A DNA stretch of 64,000 nucleotides, taken from Pseudomonas sp. MYb185. Lineage in GTDB: Bacteria; Pseudomonadota; Gammaproteobacteria; Pseudomonadales; Pseudomonadaceae. A model generated the notes under the pieces. The model was not told where the DNA came from. It worked only from the letters and a program-made list of their open reading frames with translations, and did not search any database. Shown here in pieces: positions 36,880-47,606 of this stretch. The first letter of the stretch is position 1, and each line of letters begins with the position of its first letter. The DNA lies in NCBI RefSeq assembly GCF_002979975.1, contig NZ_PCQD01000001.1:434001-498000 (forward strand), given 5' to 3'. The translations under genes and the position numbers were made by a program.

Positions 36880-37899
36880 ATGGCGATAATGCATAAAGAC
36901 ACGATTTCGGCTTGCCTGCTGAAGGAAGCCTTGTTGGGGTTCACCCGTCCCGGGCTGGATGCCGGAGCCCTGCTGGAAAGCCTCGGGTTTCCCGGCGTGC
37001 TGCTGGATGAGCCGGGCCATCGGGTGCCGGTCGAGCTGTACGGCACTGTCTGGCTGCGCCTGGCTGCCGCCTATGACGATGAGTTCTTCGCCATGGACTC
37101 GCGTCCGCTGCGGCTCGGCAGTTTCAATTTTCTCTGCCGCACCGGCATCACCCAGCCGACGGTGGAGCAGGCGCTGATCCATACCCTCAACTTCCTCGGC
37201 CTGATGCTCGGGAACTTCAAGGGGCGTCTGGCCAGAAGCCGGAGCCTGGCGGAAATCGTGCTGCTGGAGGGCGAGCAGCCGCCCCAGCGGCCCTTTGCCT
37301 ATTTCACCTACTGGATGATCGTGCACGGCTTGGCCTGCTGGCTGGCGGGCCGGCGCATTCCCCTGCTGGCGGTCGAGTTGCGCTGCCCTGAGCCGGGCTA
37401 TATAGCCGATTATCAGGTGATGTTTTCCGATAACCTGCGTTTTGGCCAGTCCTCCACCCGCGTCATCTTCGCCGCCGAAGCGCTGGACCTGCCGGTCCGC
37501 CGCAGTGAGGCCGAGTTGCGCTGCTTCCTGGCCCAGGCACCGGCCAACATCCTGGTTCGCTACCGGGATGCCAACAGCCTGGCCAGCCAGGTCAAGAACG
37601 CTCTGCGTGCGTTGCCGGCGATCGACTGGCCAACCAGCGATGCCCTGGCGCAATCGCTGTGCATGTCGCCGTCGACCCTGCGGCGCCGGCTGGCAGCCGA
37701 AGGTGTCCAGTATCAGGCGATCAAGGACAGCCTGCGGGAGGAGCAGGCGACTCGCTGGCTGGCCGATTCGGCGATCAGCTATGCCGATATCGCCGAACAG
37801 CTCGGGTTTGCCGATGTCAGCTCGTTCTACAAGGCCTTCCGCAAGTGGACCGGCACCAATCCCGGTCACTACCGCCAGTTGATTCTCGGCGACGATTGA
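36880..37899 (+). CDS. AraC-family transcriptional regulator
   Basis: This 339-residue protein has an N-terminal Arabinose_bd-type domain (about 20-210) and two C-terminal helix-turn-helix units (about 240-335; LCMSPSTLRRRLAAEG and IAEQLGFADVSSFYKAFRKWTG). ATG 36880 follows AGCAGGGG; ATG 36889 is an alternative. It resembles OruR-type regulators. It may control the transporter/porin genes to its left, the acyl-CoA synthetase, or the operon at 53.7 kb, judging by the shared 19-base motif. The target is inferred. Confidence 0.85.
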   Translation: MAIMHKDTISACLLKEALLGFTRPGLDAGALLESLGFPGVLLDEPGHRVPVELYGTVWLRLAAAYDDEFFAMDSRPLRLGSFNFLCRTGITQPTVEQALIHTLNFLGLMLGNFKGRLARSRSLAEIVLLEGEQPPQRPFAYFTYWMIVHGLACWLAGRRIPLLAVELRCPEPGYIADYQVMFSDNLRFGQSSTRVIFAAEALDLPVRRSEAELRCFLAQAPANILVRYRDANSLASQVKNALRALPAIDWPTSDALAQSLCMSPSTLRRRLAAEGVQYQAIKDSLREEQATRWLADSAISYADIAEQLGFADVSSFYKAFRKWTGTNPGHYRQLILGDD

Positions 37900-37939
37900 G
37901 CGGACGGGAATCGCCAGACGCTTCGCCAGGCCGCTGCCG

Positions 37940-39631
37940 TCAGGCAGAATCATCGCTGAAATCCTCCTCCCAGAATTCCAGGTCGCCGCGGGAACCGGGA
38001 GTACGGGCCTGCTCCTGGGCCCGCAGCTCCACCCGGCGGATCTTGCCGGAGATGGTTTTCGGCAGGTCGCTGAACTCGATACGCCGGACACGTTTGTAGG
38101 GCGCCAGTTGCTGACGGGCGAACGCGATGATGTTGCCGGCCAGTTCCGGGCTCGGGGTATGGCCATGGCGCAGGATGATAAAGGCCTTGGGAACACATGA
38201 GCGCACCGGGTCGGGACTCGGAATGACGGCCGCCTCGGCAACGGCCTGGTGTTCGATCAGCACGCTTTCCAGTTCGAAGGGGCTGATGCGATAGCCCGAG
38301 GATTTGAAGACGTCATCGCTGCGACCGATATAGGTGAAGTACCCGGCCTCGTCGCGGACTGCGACATCACCGGTACGGTAGTATCGGCCACCCAGTGCGT
38401 CGCTGGTACGCTCGGGATCGCCTTCGTAGCCGCTGGTCAGGCTGGCGGGGGCCGGGTCGAGAGCCAGAGCGATTTCCCCCTCGTCGGCCTCCTGGTCATT
38501 GGCGTCGAGCAGCACGATCCGGTATCCCGGTAAGGGGCGACCCATGGAGCCGCTGCGCAGGGGCTGCCCCGGACTGTTGCCGATCTGCGCGGTGGTCTCC
38601 GTCTGGCCATAACCATCACGGATGTTCAGCCCCCAGGCGTGGCGGACGCGCTCTATTATCTCGGGATTGAGCGGTTCGCCGGCACCGACCAGTTCACGCA
38701 GGGCGACCGGGTAGCTGGCCAGATCCTCCTGGACCAGCATGCGCCACACGGTGGGCGGGGCACACAGCGAGGTGACCCTGCAGCGCACCATCTCATCCAG
38801 CACGGTCCTGGCATCGAACCGCTCATACTGGTAGCTGTAGACGGTGGCCCCAACGGTCAAGGGAGCGAAGAAACAGCTCCATGCATGCTTGGCCCAGCCA
38901 GGCGAACTGATGTTGTAGTGGATATCCCCGGCCTTCAACCCCAGCCAGTAGAGGGTGGACAGATGGCCAATGGGATAACTGGCGTGGCTATGCACTACCA
39001 GCTTGGGTTTGGATGTGGTGCCAGAGGTGAAGTAAAGCAGCAAGGGATCATCGGCGGTGGTCATGCCATCGGGTACAAAGTCTTCGCTGGCCTGGTGGCT
39101 GTCCGCGAAGCTTGTCCAGCCCCGGGATTGACCATCCACCGCGATGCGGGTGTGAATCTGCGGGTAGGCGGCGAAGCGCTGGGCATTGTCGGCCATGGTC
39201 ACGATATGGCGCACGCCACCCCGCTCTATGCGGTCGGCCAGATCATCATCCGCCAGCAGGGTGGCGCAGGGAATGGTGACCGCCCCCAGTTTCATGCAAC
39301 CCAGCATGATCTCCCACAGGGCGATATGGTTGGGCAGCATCACCAGGACCCGGTCGCCCCGCCGAATGCCTTGCTCTCTCAGGAAGTTGGCCGTCTGGTT
39401 CGAGCGACGTGCCAGTTCCGCGAAGGTCAGCTTCTGTTCCTGCTCGGCACTGACCAGCCACAGGGCCGGGTGCTGATTACCCCTGGCGATGGCATCGAAA
39501 TGATCCAGCGCCCAGTTGAAATGGGTTGGCCTGGGCCAGTTGAAGCCCTGGCATGCGGCGGCGTAGTCCTCGCGGTTGGCGAGCAGGAAATCCAGTGCGG
39601 CGGCAAAGGGCGGGTTCACGGGCAGCCTCAT
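37940..39631 (-). CDS. AMP-forming acyl-CoA synthetase
   Basis: This 563-residue member of the ANL superfamily has the P-loop-like YFTSGTTSKPK near residue 205, the YGQTE motif, YRTGD and the C-terminal catalytic Lys in KTISGKIRR. It activates a carboxylic acid to its CoA thioester. It has a good sigma-54 promoter 104 bases upstream and is divergent from the sigma-54 activator gene, so it probably activates the acid formed by amine dehydrogenase and aldehyde dehydrogenase. Confidence 0.85.
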   Translation of the reverse strand: MRLPVNPPFAAALDFLLANREDYAAACQGFNWPRPTHFNWALDHFDAIARGNQHPALWLVSAEQEQKLTFAELARRSNQTANFLREQGIRRGDRVLVMLPNHIALWEIMLGCMKLGAVTIPCATLLADDDLADRIERGGVRHIVTMADNAQRFAAYPQIHTRIAVDGQSRGWTSFADSHQASEDFVPDGMTTADDPLLLYFTSGTTSKPKLVVHSHASYPIGHLSTLYWLGLKAGDIHYNISSPGWAKHAWSCFFAPLTVGATVYSYQYERFDARTVLDEMVRCRVTSLCAPPTVWRMLVQEDLASYPVALRELVGAGEPLNPEIIERVRHAWGLNIRDGYGQTETTAQIGNSPGQPLRSGSMGRPLPGYRIVLLDANDQEADEGEIALALDPAPASLTSGYEGDPERTSDALGGRYYRTGDVAVRDEAGYFTYIGRSDDVFKSSGYRISPFELESVLIEHQAVAEAAVIPSPDPVRSCVPKAFIILRHGHTPSPELAGNIIAFARQQLAPYKRVRRIEFSDLPKTISGKIRRVELRAQEQARTPGSRGDLEFWEEDFSDDSA

Positions 39632-39734
39632 CGCAGGACCTCCCTGACACTCTGGGAACGGGTCCTATGAAGAGTGGCATATATGTTGGGCATGAATAGC
39701 CTCCGGGATTGTTCTTCTTATCTGCCAGCAAGCT

Positions 39735-39750
39735 AGCAAAGCCCGTACCA
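39735..39750 (-). promoter_or_regulatory. Sigma-54 promoter of the acyl-CoA synthetase gene
   Basis: On the minus strand TGGTACGGGCTTTGCT has GG and GC 10 bases apart and matches TGGCACG-N4-TTGCW in all but one base. The start point would be near 39724, leaving a leader of about 90 bases before the gene. Confidence 0.75.
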
Positions 39751-39823
39751 CACTGGAAAATCATTTTTATATCAATGGCTTGAGGTCAGGCATAGGCCGG
39801 AAAAGCCTTGCCAGGTGGATAAC

Positions 39824-39871
39824 TGTCGCAAAGCGGTCCAGTCTCATGAGACTTTGTCTTAATATGAAACA
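39824..39871. promoter_or_regulatory. Candidate activator sites (TGTC-N9-GAAACA type)
   Basis: TGTCTTAATATGAAACA at 39855-39871 and a weaker TGTCGCAAAGCGGTCCA at 39824-39840 lie 75-135 bases upstream of the -24/-12 promoter. The short palindrome AGTCTCATGAGACT (39840-39853) lies between them. Related 17-base sites occur at 47309-47417. The rest of the 427-base gap (39632-40058) holds no gene. Confidence 0.5.
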
Positions 39872-40058
39872 GTTGGATGTGATCCCGGTGGGTGCTGAAA
39901 GCGCAGCGGCAGTTGGGCAGAGCAGCCTTCATGGCGTAGATGGCTGACCCGCCACAGCTGGCTCAATTATTGCTGCATAACACGAGGCGGTCGGGCATGC
40001 CGAGGTCCGTATCCGTCGATAATAAGAGGGTCTGCAACCAGACTCCGGAGGGGTAGCC

Positions 40059-41962
<1,904 letters not shown>

Positions 41963-41963
<1 letters not shown>

Positions 41964-43702
41964 TGCTGGTCGGCCTGGTATCGCGACTGGTCAGCAGCGA
42001 GCCGTCGGACGCGGTGCGCAGTGGCCTGCGCTGGCTGTACAGCTTCGTACGCCCGCAGTTGAAGGCCATTCTCGGTCTCATGGTGCTGTCGATATCGGCT
42101 TCGTTGCTGGTGTTGATGCAGCCGTGGCTGACCAAGCTGCTGATCGATGACGGCTTGCTGGCCGGCGATTTCCCGTTATTGGTGATGATAGTGCTGGGCA
42201 TGATCGTCGCCACCACGGTGGCAACGCTGCTGTCGGGCATCAACCGCTATCTGCATACACGGTTATCGGGGCGCGTGCTGTTCGCCCTGCGTGAGGATGT
42301 GTACGGACATCTGCAGCAGCTGTCGCCACGTTTCTTCGGTCGGCGCCGCATGGGGGATCTGCTCAGCCGTCTCGATGGCGATATCGCCGAGATCCAGCGC
42401 TTTGCCATCGACGCGCTGTTTTCCGCCACCTCCAGCATCATCGGCCTGATAGGCGCGACCGTCATGCTGGTGATGCTGTCATGGAAGCTGGCGCTGCTGG
42501 TGGCGATCCTGGTCCCGCTGGAAATGCTCTGGCTGCGCTGGATGCGCCGCAAGGTGGCCGACGAGACCCGTACGCTGCGGGAGCGCTCCAGCGACATGTC
42601 CTCATTCCTGGTTGAAACGCTGCCGGCAATCAAGTTCGTCCAGGCGGTTGGTCGCCAGCGCCATGAAGCGGATCGCCTGCACGGGCTGGGGCAGGGGTAT
42701 CTGCAGCAGTTGCTGCGCTTGCAGGTTGTGGAATTCTTCACCAACGCCATTCCCAGCACCATGACCTCGATCACCCGGGCGCTGGCCTTCCTGATCGGCG
42801 GCTATTGGGTCATCAGCGGTCAGTGGCAACTGGGGTCGCTGATCGCTTTCGCAACCTACCTGGGGATGGTGGTTGGCCCGGCGCAGAGCCTGCTGGGCCT
42901 GTATGTCGCGGTGCAGCGCATGGCGGTCAGCCTGACCCGCGTTACCGAGCTGCGTGACGAGAAGCCCGAGATCGCTGTTGCCGACAGCCCCCTGCCGCTG
43001 CCGGCGGCGCCCGCCGAGCTGGTGCTGCATGATGTCTCCTTCCAGCATACCGAGCGACAGCAGGTCATTATCGAAAGCGGCTCCGCGCGCTTCCCGGTGG
43101 GCAGGAAGATCGTCCTGTCCGGTCCGTCCGGCAGCGGCAAGTCGACCCTGATCGATCTGCTGCAGCGCTTCTATGACCCGGATCGGGGATATATCAGCTA
43201 CGGGGGCGTGGATATCCGTCAACTGAACCTGAGCGGCTATCGCAAGCGGCTGGCGGTGGTCAGTCAGGATATCGTCCTGTTCCGCGCCTCGCTCGCCGAT
43301 AACCTGCGCTACGGGGCGCCGGATGCCACCCTGGAGCAGATCGAGCAGGTGGTGAGGCAGGCCCATCTGGAGGAACTGGTGGCCAGCCTGCCGGAAGGCC
43401 TCGATGCCCAGTTGAGTGAACGTGGCCAGCAGTTGTCGGGAGGTCAGCGCCAGCGCATAGCGATTGCCCGGGCGCTGTTGCAGGATCCCGATGTGCTGGT
43501 GCTGGATGAGGCGACCTCGGCGGTGGATGTGCGCACCGAGCAGGCCATCATCCAGGAGATTGATGCCCTCTTCGCTGGGCGCACGCGTATTGTCATCAGT
43601 CATCGGCCGGGCATCGCCGATGACGCGGACCTGCATTACCAACTGCTCGATGGGCGTCTGAGCGTCACGGCAGCCAGCCCGTTGGAAGGAGTACCAGGTT
43701 GA
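41963..43702 (+). CDS. qhpF: ABC transporter, permease plus ATPase (QhpF-type)
   Basis: This is a 579-residue half-transporter with six membrane segments (about 25-310) followed by an ATPase: Walker A GPSGSGKST near 388, LSGGQRQR near 492 and LVLDEATSAVD near 513. In QHNDH systems QhpF exports or helps translocate the modified gamma subunit. ATG overlaps the preceding TGA. The protease gene begins in its stop codon. Confidence 0.85.
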
Positions 43703-44373
43703 GGGTGGGCATCATCGATAGCGGATTGCACCGGCAGCACTGGCCTCGGTTGCAGGCGGGCCGGGCCTTTGTCATGGGGCAGCAGGGTGTGCTCGGCCAG
43801 GCGCTCGAAGATGACCATCTGGGGCACGGCAGTGTGGTCACTCGTATCCTGTTGGCGCAGGCGCCCACCGCCGAGCTGGTGGTAGCGCAGGTGTTCGGCC
43901 AGCGCGCGGCGACCACCGCGGCGCAACTGACAGCCGCACTGCTGTGGTTGCTCGAACAGCGGGTGGAACTGATCAATTGCAGCCTTGGATTGCATGCCGA
44001 CCGTCCTGCGCTGCGTGATGCCTGCGACCAGGCTGTCAGCCGCGGTGTGATCCTGTGTGCATCCAGCCCGGCCATGGGCCAACCGGTCTATCCCGCCAGT
44101 TACCCTGGGGTGGTCGCGGTCACCGGGGATGCTCGCTGCCAGCCGGGGGAATGGAGCTGGTTGCAGGGTGAGATGGCCGAGTTCGGCGCGACGGTCGGCA
44201 AGGGCAGCGAGGGCGGAGCGTCCATGGCTTGTGCCCGTTTCAGCGGCCTGCTCGCTTCGCTCTGGTCAACCCGGCCGGAGTGGAAGGCAGAGCAGGTGCT
44301 CGGGTATTTCAGGCAGCAGGCCAGTCGTACCGGCCCACAGCGCAGGGAGCCTCTATGCGAAAGAAACGGATAG
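43699..44373 (+). CDS. qhpE: Subtilisin-like protease removing the gamma-subunit leader (QhpE-type)
   Basis: This 224-residue S8 peptidase has Asp7 (IIDSG), His43 (LGHGS) and Ser175 (GGASMA) in the right order. It has no signal peptide and no propeptide, so it acts in the cytoplasm, as known for QhpE, which cuts the leader of QhpC. The start is TTG 43699, overlapping the qhpF stop; GTG 43705 is an alternative. The end overlaps qhpG by 19 bases. Confidence 0.85.
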   Translation: MRVGIIDSGLHRQHWPRLQAGRAFVMGQQGVLGQALEDDHLGHGSVVTRILLAQAPTAELVVAQVFGQRAATTAAQLTAALLWLLEQRVELINCSLGLHADRPALRDACDQAVSRGVILCASSPAMGQPVYPASYPGVVAVTGDARCQPGEWSWLQGEMAEFGATVGKGSEGGASMACARFSGLLASLWSTRPEWKAEQVLGYFRQQASRTGPQRREPLCERNG

Positions 44374-45692
44374 CCGTTCTGGGAGCCGGCCCTGCCGGTG
44401 CTGCTGCTGCGCTGGGACTGGTGCGGCTCGGCTACCAGGTAACGGTGATCAGCGACTGGCGGCGTTTCAACGCCATCGAAGGTACCTCCGAGCGGGTATT
44501 GCAGGCGCTGCGCGGTATCGGCCTGCGGCGCGCCAGCGAGGCCGCCATTCCGGCGCCGAACCGCCAGGTCCTCTGGGCGGGACAGCGCAGCCTGCGTAAT
44601 CGGGAATGGTTGCTGGAGCGGCCGGTCTTTGACCGGGCGCTGCGCGACGATCTTCACCAGGCCGATATCGAGGTGATCGAGGCGCGGGTATTGGCGGTGC
44701 ATCAGGTGCACCCCGATCAGCTGTCGCTGGCGCTTGATGGTGCCGGCGACCTCGATGTGGACTTCGTGGTCGATGCCCGCGGGCGCCAGGCTCCGCAGTC
44801 CGCGGAGGCCGCCCGGGGGCCGGAAACGCTCAGCCTGTTGTGCCGGTGGCGTGGGCAGGCAGGGGAGGCGGCCAGCGCGGCGGAAAGCCTGGATTCCGGC
44901 TGGTGCTGGTTGGCGCGGCTGCCCAATGGCGAGCAGTACTGGCAATGGACGCTGGATGCGCGGCATATGGCGATGCCGGGCAGGGCGCAATTGACCGCCT
45001 GGTGCGCCGAGCGGCGGGCTGCAACCCAACTGGCGGCGGAGTTCTTCGCTGAAGATCCCGGCGCAGCGGTGGAGCTGCGCGCGCGCAGTTCAACCTGCAC
45101 CCTGGCTTCGGACCTGTGTGGCGACAGGACCATACGGGTCGGGGATGCGGCAATGGCCGTGGATCCGCTCTCGGGCAATGGCATTTTCCAGTCGCTGTCC
45201 TCTGCGCTGCAGGCACCGGCGGTGATCAATACGGTGCTGCAGTACCCGGCCGATGCGCCGTTGGCGCAGGCCTTTCATCGTCGCCGGGTAACCGAGCTGT
45301 TTTACCGCTTCGCCCGCCTGGGCCGGGATTTCTATGCACAGGTGGAGGCTGCCCCGGAACAGTCGTTCTGGAGGGAGCGCCAGCGCTGGCCGGACGATCG
45401 CCAGACCCATATGCCGGTGACCCCGGAGGCGGTAACCACCGACTGGGCGCCGGTGGTCGCAGGGGATCGGATCAGTCAGGCGCGGGTGGTGATTACCCCG
45501 GATCAGCCGTTGGGCATCTGGCATCTGAACGGCGTGGAGCTGGCGCCGGTGGTGGAAGCCCTGCGTGAGCAATCCTGGGAGCAGGTGCTGGCGCAGCTGC
45601 AGCCTGCCCAGCGGGGGGCGGTTGCCGGGTGGCTGCAGACCTTGGGTTATGGGCCGGATACCGGCGTATCCGGCCGCAGCGTCACACCTTGA
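44355..45692 (+). CDS. qhpG: FAD-dependent monooxygenase of CTQ formation (QhpG-type)
   Basis: This 445-residue flavoprotein has GAGPAGAAAA at residues 9-18, and GDAAMAVDPLSGNG near 260, like tryptophan halogenase/hydroxylase relatives. In QHNDH formation QhpG hydroxylates the Trp that becomes the tryptophylquinone. ATG 44355 is chosen since the glycine-rich motif then starts close to the N-terminus; the longer frame from 44229 overlaps qhpE. Its 3' end meets the converging aldehyde dehydrogenase gene (11-base overlap). Confidence 0.85.
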   Translation: MRKKRIAVLGAGPAGAAAALGLVRLGYQVTVISDWRRFNAIEGTSERVLQALRGIGLRRASEAAIPAPNRQVLWAGQRSLRNREWLLERPVFDRALRDDLHQADIEVIEARVLAVHQVHPDQLSLALDGAGDLDVDFVVDARGRQAPQSAEAARGPETLSLLCRWRGQAGEAASAAESLDSGWCWLARLPNGEQYWQWTLDARHMAMPGRAQLTAWCAERRAATQLAAEFFAEDPGAAVELRARSSTCTLASDLCGDRTIRVGDAAMAVDPLSGNGIFQSLSSALQAPAVINTVLQYPADAPLAQAFHRRRVTELFYRFARLGRDFYAQVEAAPEQSFWRERQRWPDDRQTHMPVTPEAVTTDWAPVVAGDRISQARVVITPDQPLGIWHLNGVELAPVVEALREQSWEQVLAQLQPAQRGAVAGWLQTLGYGPDTGVSGRSVTP

Positions 45693-47175
45693 TGAGCACT
45701 GATTTCGACTCGGTGTAGTGCTCGATCGCTGCCTCGCCCATTTCCCGCCCGATCCCGGACATCTTGTAGCCGCCGAACGGCAGAGCCGGGTCCAGTGCGG
45801 TATGGCAGTTGACCCACACCGAGCCCGCCCTGATCCGTGGGATCATGCGGTGGACCTGGCTCAGGTTGTTGGACCAGATGCTGGCACCCAGACCAAAGGG
45901 GCTGTCATTGGCCAGACGTATTGCATCCTCAATGTCGTCGAAGGGCTGGGCCACCAGCACCGGACCGAAGATTTCCTCCTGGACCAGCGGGCACTTCTGA
46001 TCCACATCGGTGATCAGCGTCGGGCGGACAAAGAAGCCCGGCCCCGCAGAGCTGCCGCCACAGGCGATGGTGGCACCCAGCTCCCGGCCCATTTCGATAT
46101 AGCCGTCCACCCGGGCCTGCTGCCTGGCGGAGATCAGCGGGCCCATGTCCACGCTGCTGTCCAGCCCGTTACCCAGCTTCATGCCATTGGCGATATCGCA
46201 TATCTCCGCCATGACCCGGTCGAACTGACGGCGTTGGACGTACAGGCGGGAACCGGCACAACAGACCTGGCCCTGATTGAAGAAGATGGCATTGGCTGCA
46301 CCCACCGCAGCCTCCATCGGGTCCATATCATCGAGCACGATGGTGGGCGACTTGCCGCCCAGTTCCAGGGTGATACGGGTCATGGACTCCAGCGCCGCCT
46401 TGCCGATCAGCTTGCCAACCGGAGTGGAGCCGGTGAAGGTGATCTTGTCGATGTCCGGGTGTGCTGCCAGCGCGGCACCGACTTCGGCGCCGATCCCGGT
46501 CACCACATTGAGCACGCCCGGGGGATAACCTGCCTCCTGCACCAGCTCGGCCAGCTTGAGGGCGGTCAGCGGGGTTTCATCGGCTGGCTTGAGGACCACG
46601 GTGCAGCCGGTGGCCAGGGCCGGGCCGATTTTCCAGCAGGCCAGGAGCAGGGGGAAGTTCCAGGCCACGATGGCACCCACCACACCCACCGGCTCGCGGG
46701 CGATGTAACCATGAAATTGAGCGTCAGGCATCAGCGGTACCGACGGGTTTACCGTGGTGCCGGTTATCTTGGTCGCCCAGCCCGCCATATAGCGGAAGAA
46801 GTCGATGCACAGCTGCACATCCACTGCGCGGGCCATCTGCGCGCTCTTGCCGTTATTCAGGCATTCCAGTTCGGCCAGGATGTCCGCATCGCGTTCGAGC
46901 AGGTCAGCCAGCTTGAGCAGCAGATTCTGCCGCTCCCGTGGCCGCATGCTGCTCCAGCTTGAATTATCGAAGGCCAGACGCGCCTGTTGTACGGCGCGAT
47001 CAATATCGCCGGGCGTCCCCTTCGGTACATCGACCAGATGAGTGGCGGTTGCCGGGTTCAGCAACGCCATGGTCTGGTCCTGCTCACCGGCAGTCCACTC
47101 GCCTCCTATCAGCATGCTGCAGCGGCGGTTGAGAAACTCCCGGGTTTTTGGGTGGAGGGGAAATGCATCAGTCAT
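45682..47175 (-). CDS. NAD(P)-dependent aldehyde dehydrogenase
   Basis: This is a 497-residue ALDH with the Glu271 motif LELGGKSP, catalytic Cys305 (GQVCCAGSR), AWNFPLLL and GSTPVGK. It oxidises the aldehyde made by the amine dehydrogenase to the acid. It is transcribed toward qhpG from its own sigma-54 promoter at 47216-47231, while qhpA runs in the other direction, so both are probably induced together. ATG is at 47175. Confidence 0.92.
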   Translation of the reverse strand: MTDAFPLHPKTREFLNRRCSMLIGGEWTAGEQDQTMALLNPATATHLVDVPKGTPGDIDRAVQQARLAFDNSSWSSMRPRERQNLLLKLADLLERDADILAELECLNNGKSAQMARAVDVQLCIDFFRYMAGWATKITGTTVNPSVPLMPDAQFHGYIAREPVGVVGAIVAWNFPLLLACWKIGPALATGCTVVLKPADETPLTALKLAELVQEAGYPPGVLNVVTGIGAEVGAALAAHPDIDKITFTGSTPVGKLIGKAALESMTRITLELGGKSPTIVLDDMDPMEAAVGAANAIFFNQGQVCCAGSRLYVQRRQFDRVMAEICDIANGMKLGNGLDSSVDMGPLISARQQARVDGYIEMGRELGATIACGGSSAGPGFFVRPTLITDVDQKCPLVQEEIFGPVLVAQPFDDIEDAIRLANDSPFGLGASIWSNNLSQVHRMIPRIRAGSVWVNCHTALDPALPFGGYKMSGIGREMGEAAIEHYTESKSVLIKV

Positions 47176-47215
47176 CTTGTTCTCTCTCTCTGATGTTTAG
47201 AGTCCCAACCACAGG

Positions 47216-47231
47216 TGCAACCTCTGTGCCA
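47216..47231 (-). promoter_or_regulatory. Sigma-54 promoter of the aldehyde dehydrogenase gene
   Basis: On the minus strand TGGCACAGAGGTTGCA agrees with the -24/-12 consensus and has exactly 10 bases between GG and GC. The start point should be near 47204, leaving a leader of about 30 bases. Confidence 0.85.
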
Positions 47232-47308
47232 AGAGCGCACACGGCCCCTGGTGGCTAAGGCGCCCATGCATCGGCGCGTAGAAGGGGGGCAGTGGCGTGC
47301 TTCAGGAG

Positions 47309-47417
47309 TGTCGCAAAGTGAAACAATCCTGAGACGCGGTGCTACATGCCGCGCTGACAAGCCTGGCGCGCAGGGTATGTGTCACAGAGTGAGATCATGT
47401 TGTCGCGCAATAAGACA
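47309..47417. promoter_or_regulatory. Candidate activator sites between the aldehyde dehydrogenase gene and qhpA
   Basis: Three 17-base elements resemble the sites near 39.8 kb: TGTCGCAAAGTGAAACA (47309-47325), TGTCACAGAGTGAGATC (47380-47396) and TGTCGCGCAATAAGACA (47401-47417). They share TGTC-N9-(G/T)ANA-like ends and lie between the two divergent sigma-54 promoters, where enhancer sites are expected. Confidence 0.5.
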
Positions 47418-47491
47418 ATATGAGGTAGACAGGGGAGCAGGTTACGCCAATGTTTTTTCTATGTTATTGATTTAAATGAGTTTTATGTGAA

Positions 47492-47507
47492 TGGCATGAG
47501 CCTTGCT
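47492..47507 (+). promoter_or_regulatory. Sigma-54 promoter of the qhpA operon
   Basis: TGGCATGAGCCTTGCT matches TGGCACG-N4-TTGCW with one change; GG and GC are 10 bases apart. The start point should be near 47518, about 90 bases before qhpA. Confidence 0.85.
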
Positions 47508-47606
47508 TGGAGGGAGTAAGCACGGCAGGTTCCCCGCATCCGGGTTGGGCGAGCCGAAGCTGAAGAATAAATATCATAAGAAGACACCGTGGGAGGGCAT
47601 GACCCG

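Noticed and set aside
39672..39695. GG-type sequence TGGCATATATGTTGGGC as a rightward sigma-54 promoter
   Set aside because: The GG to GC distance is wrong (12 bases, not 10).
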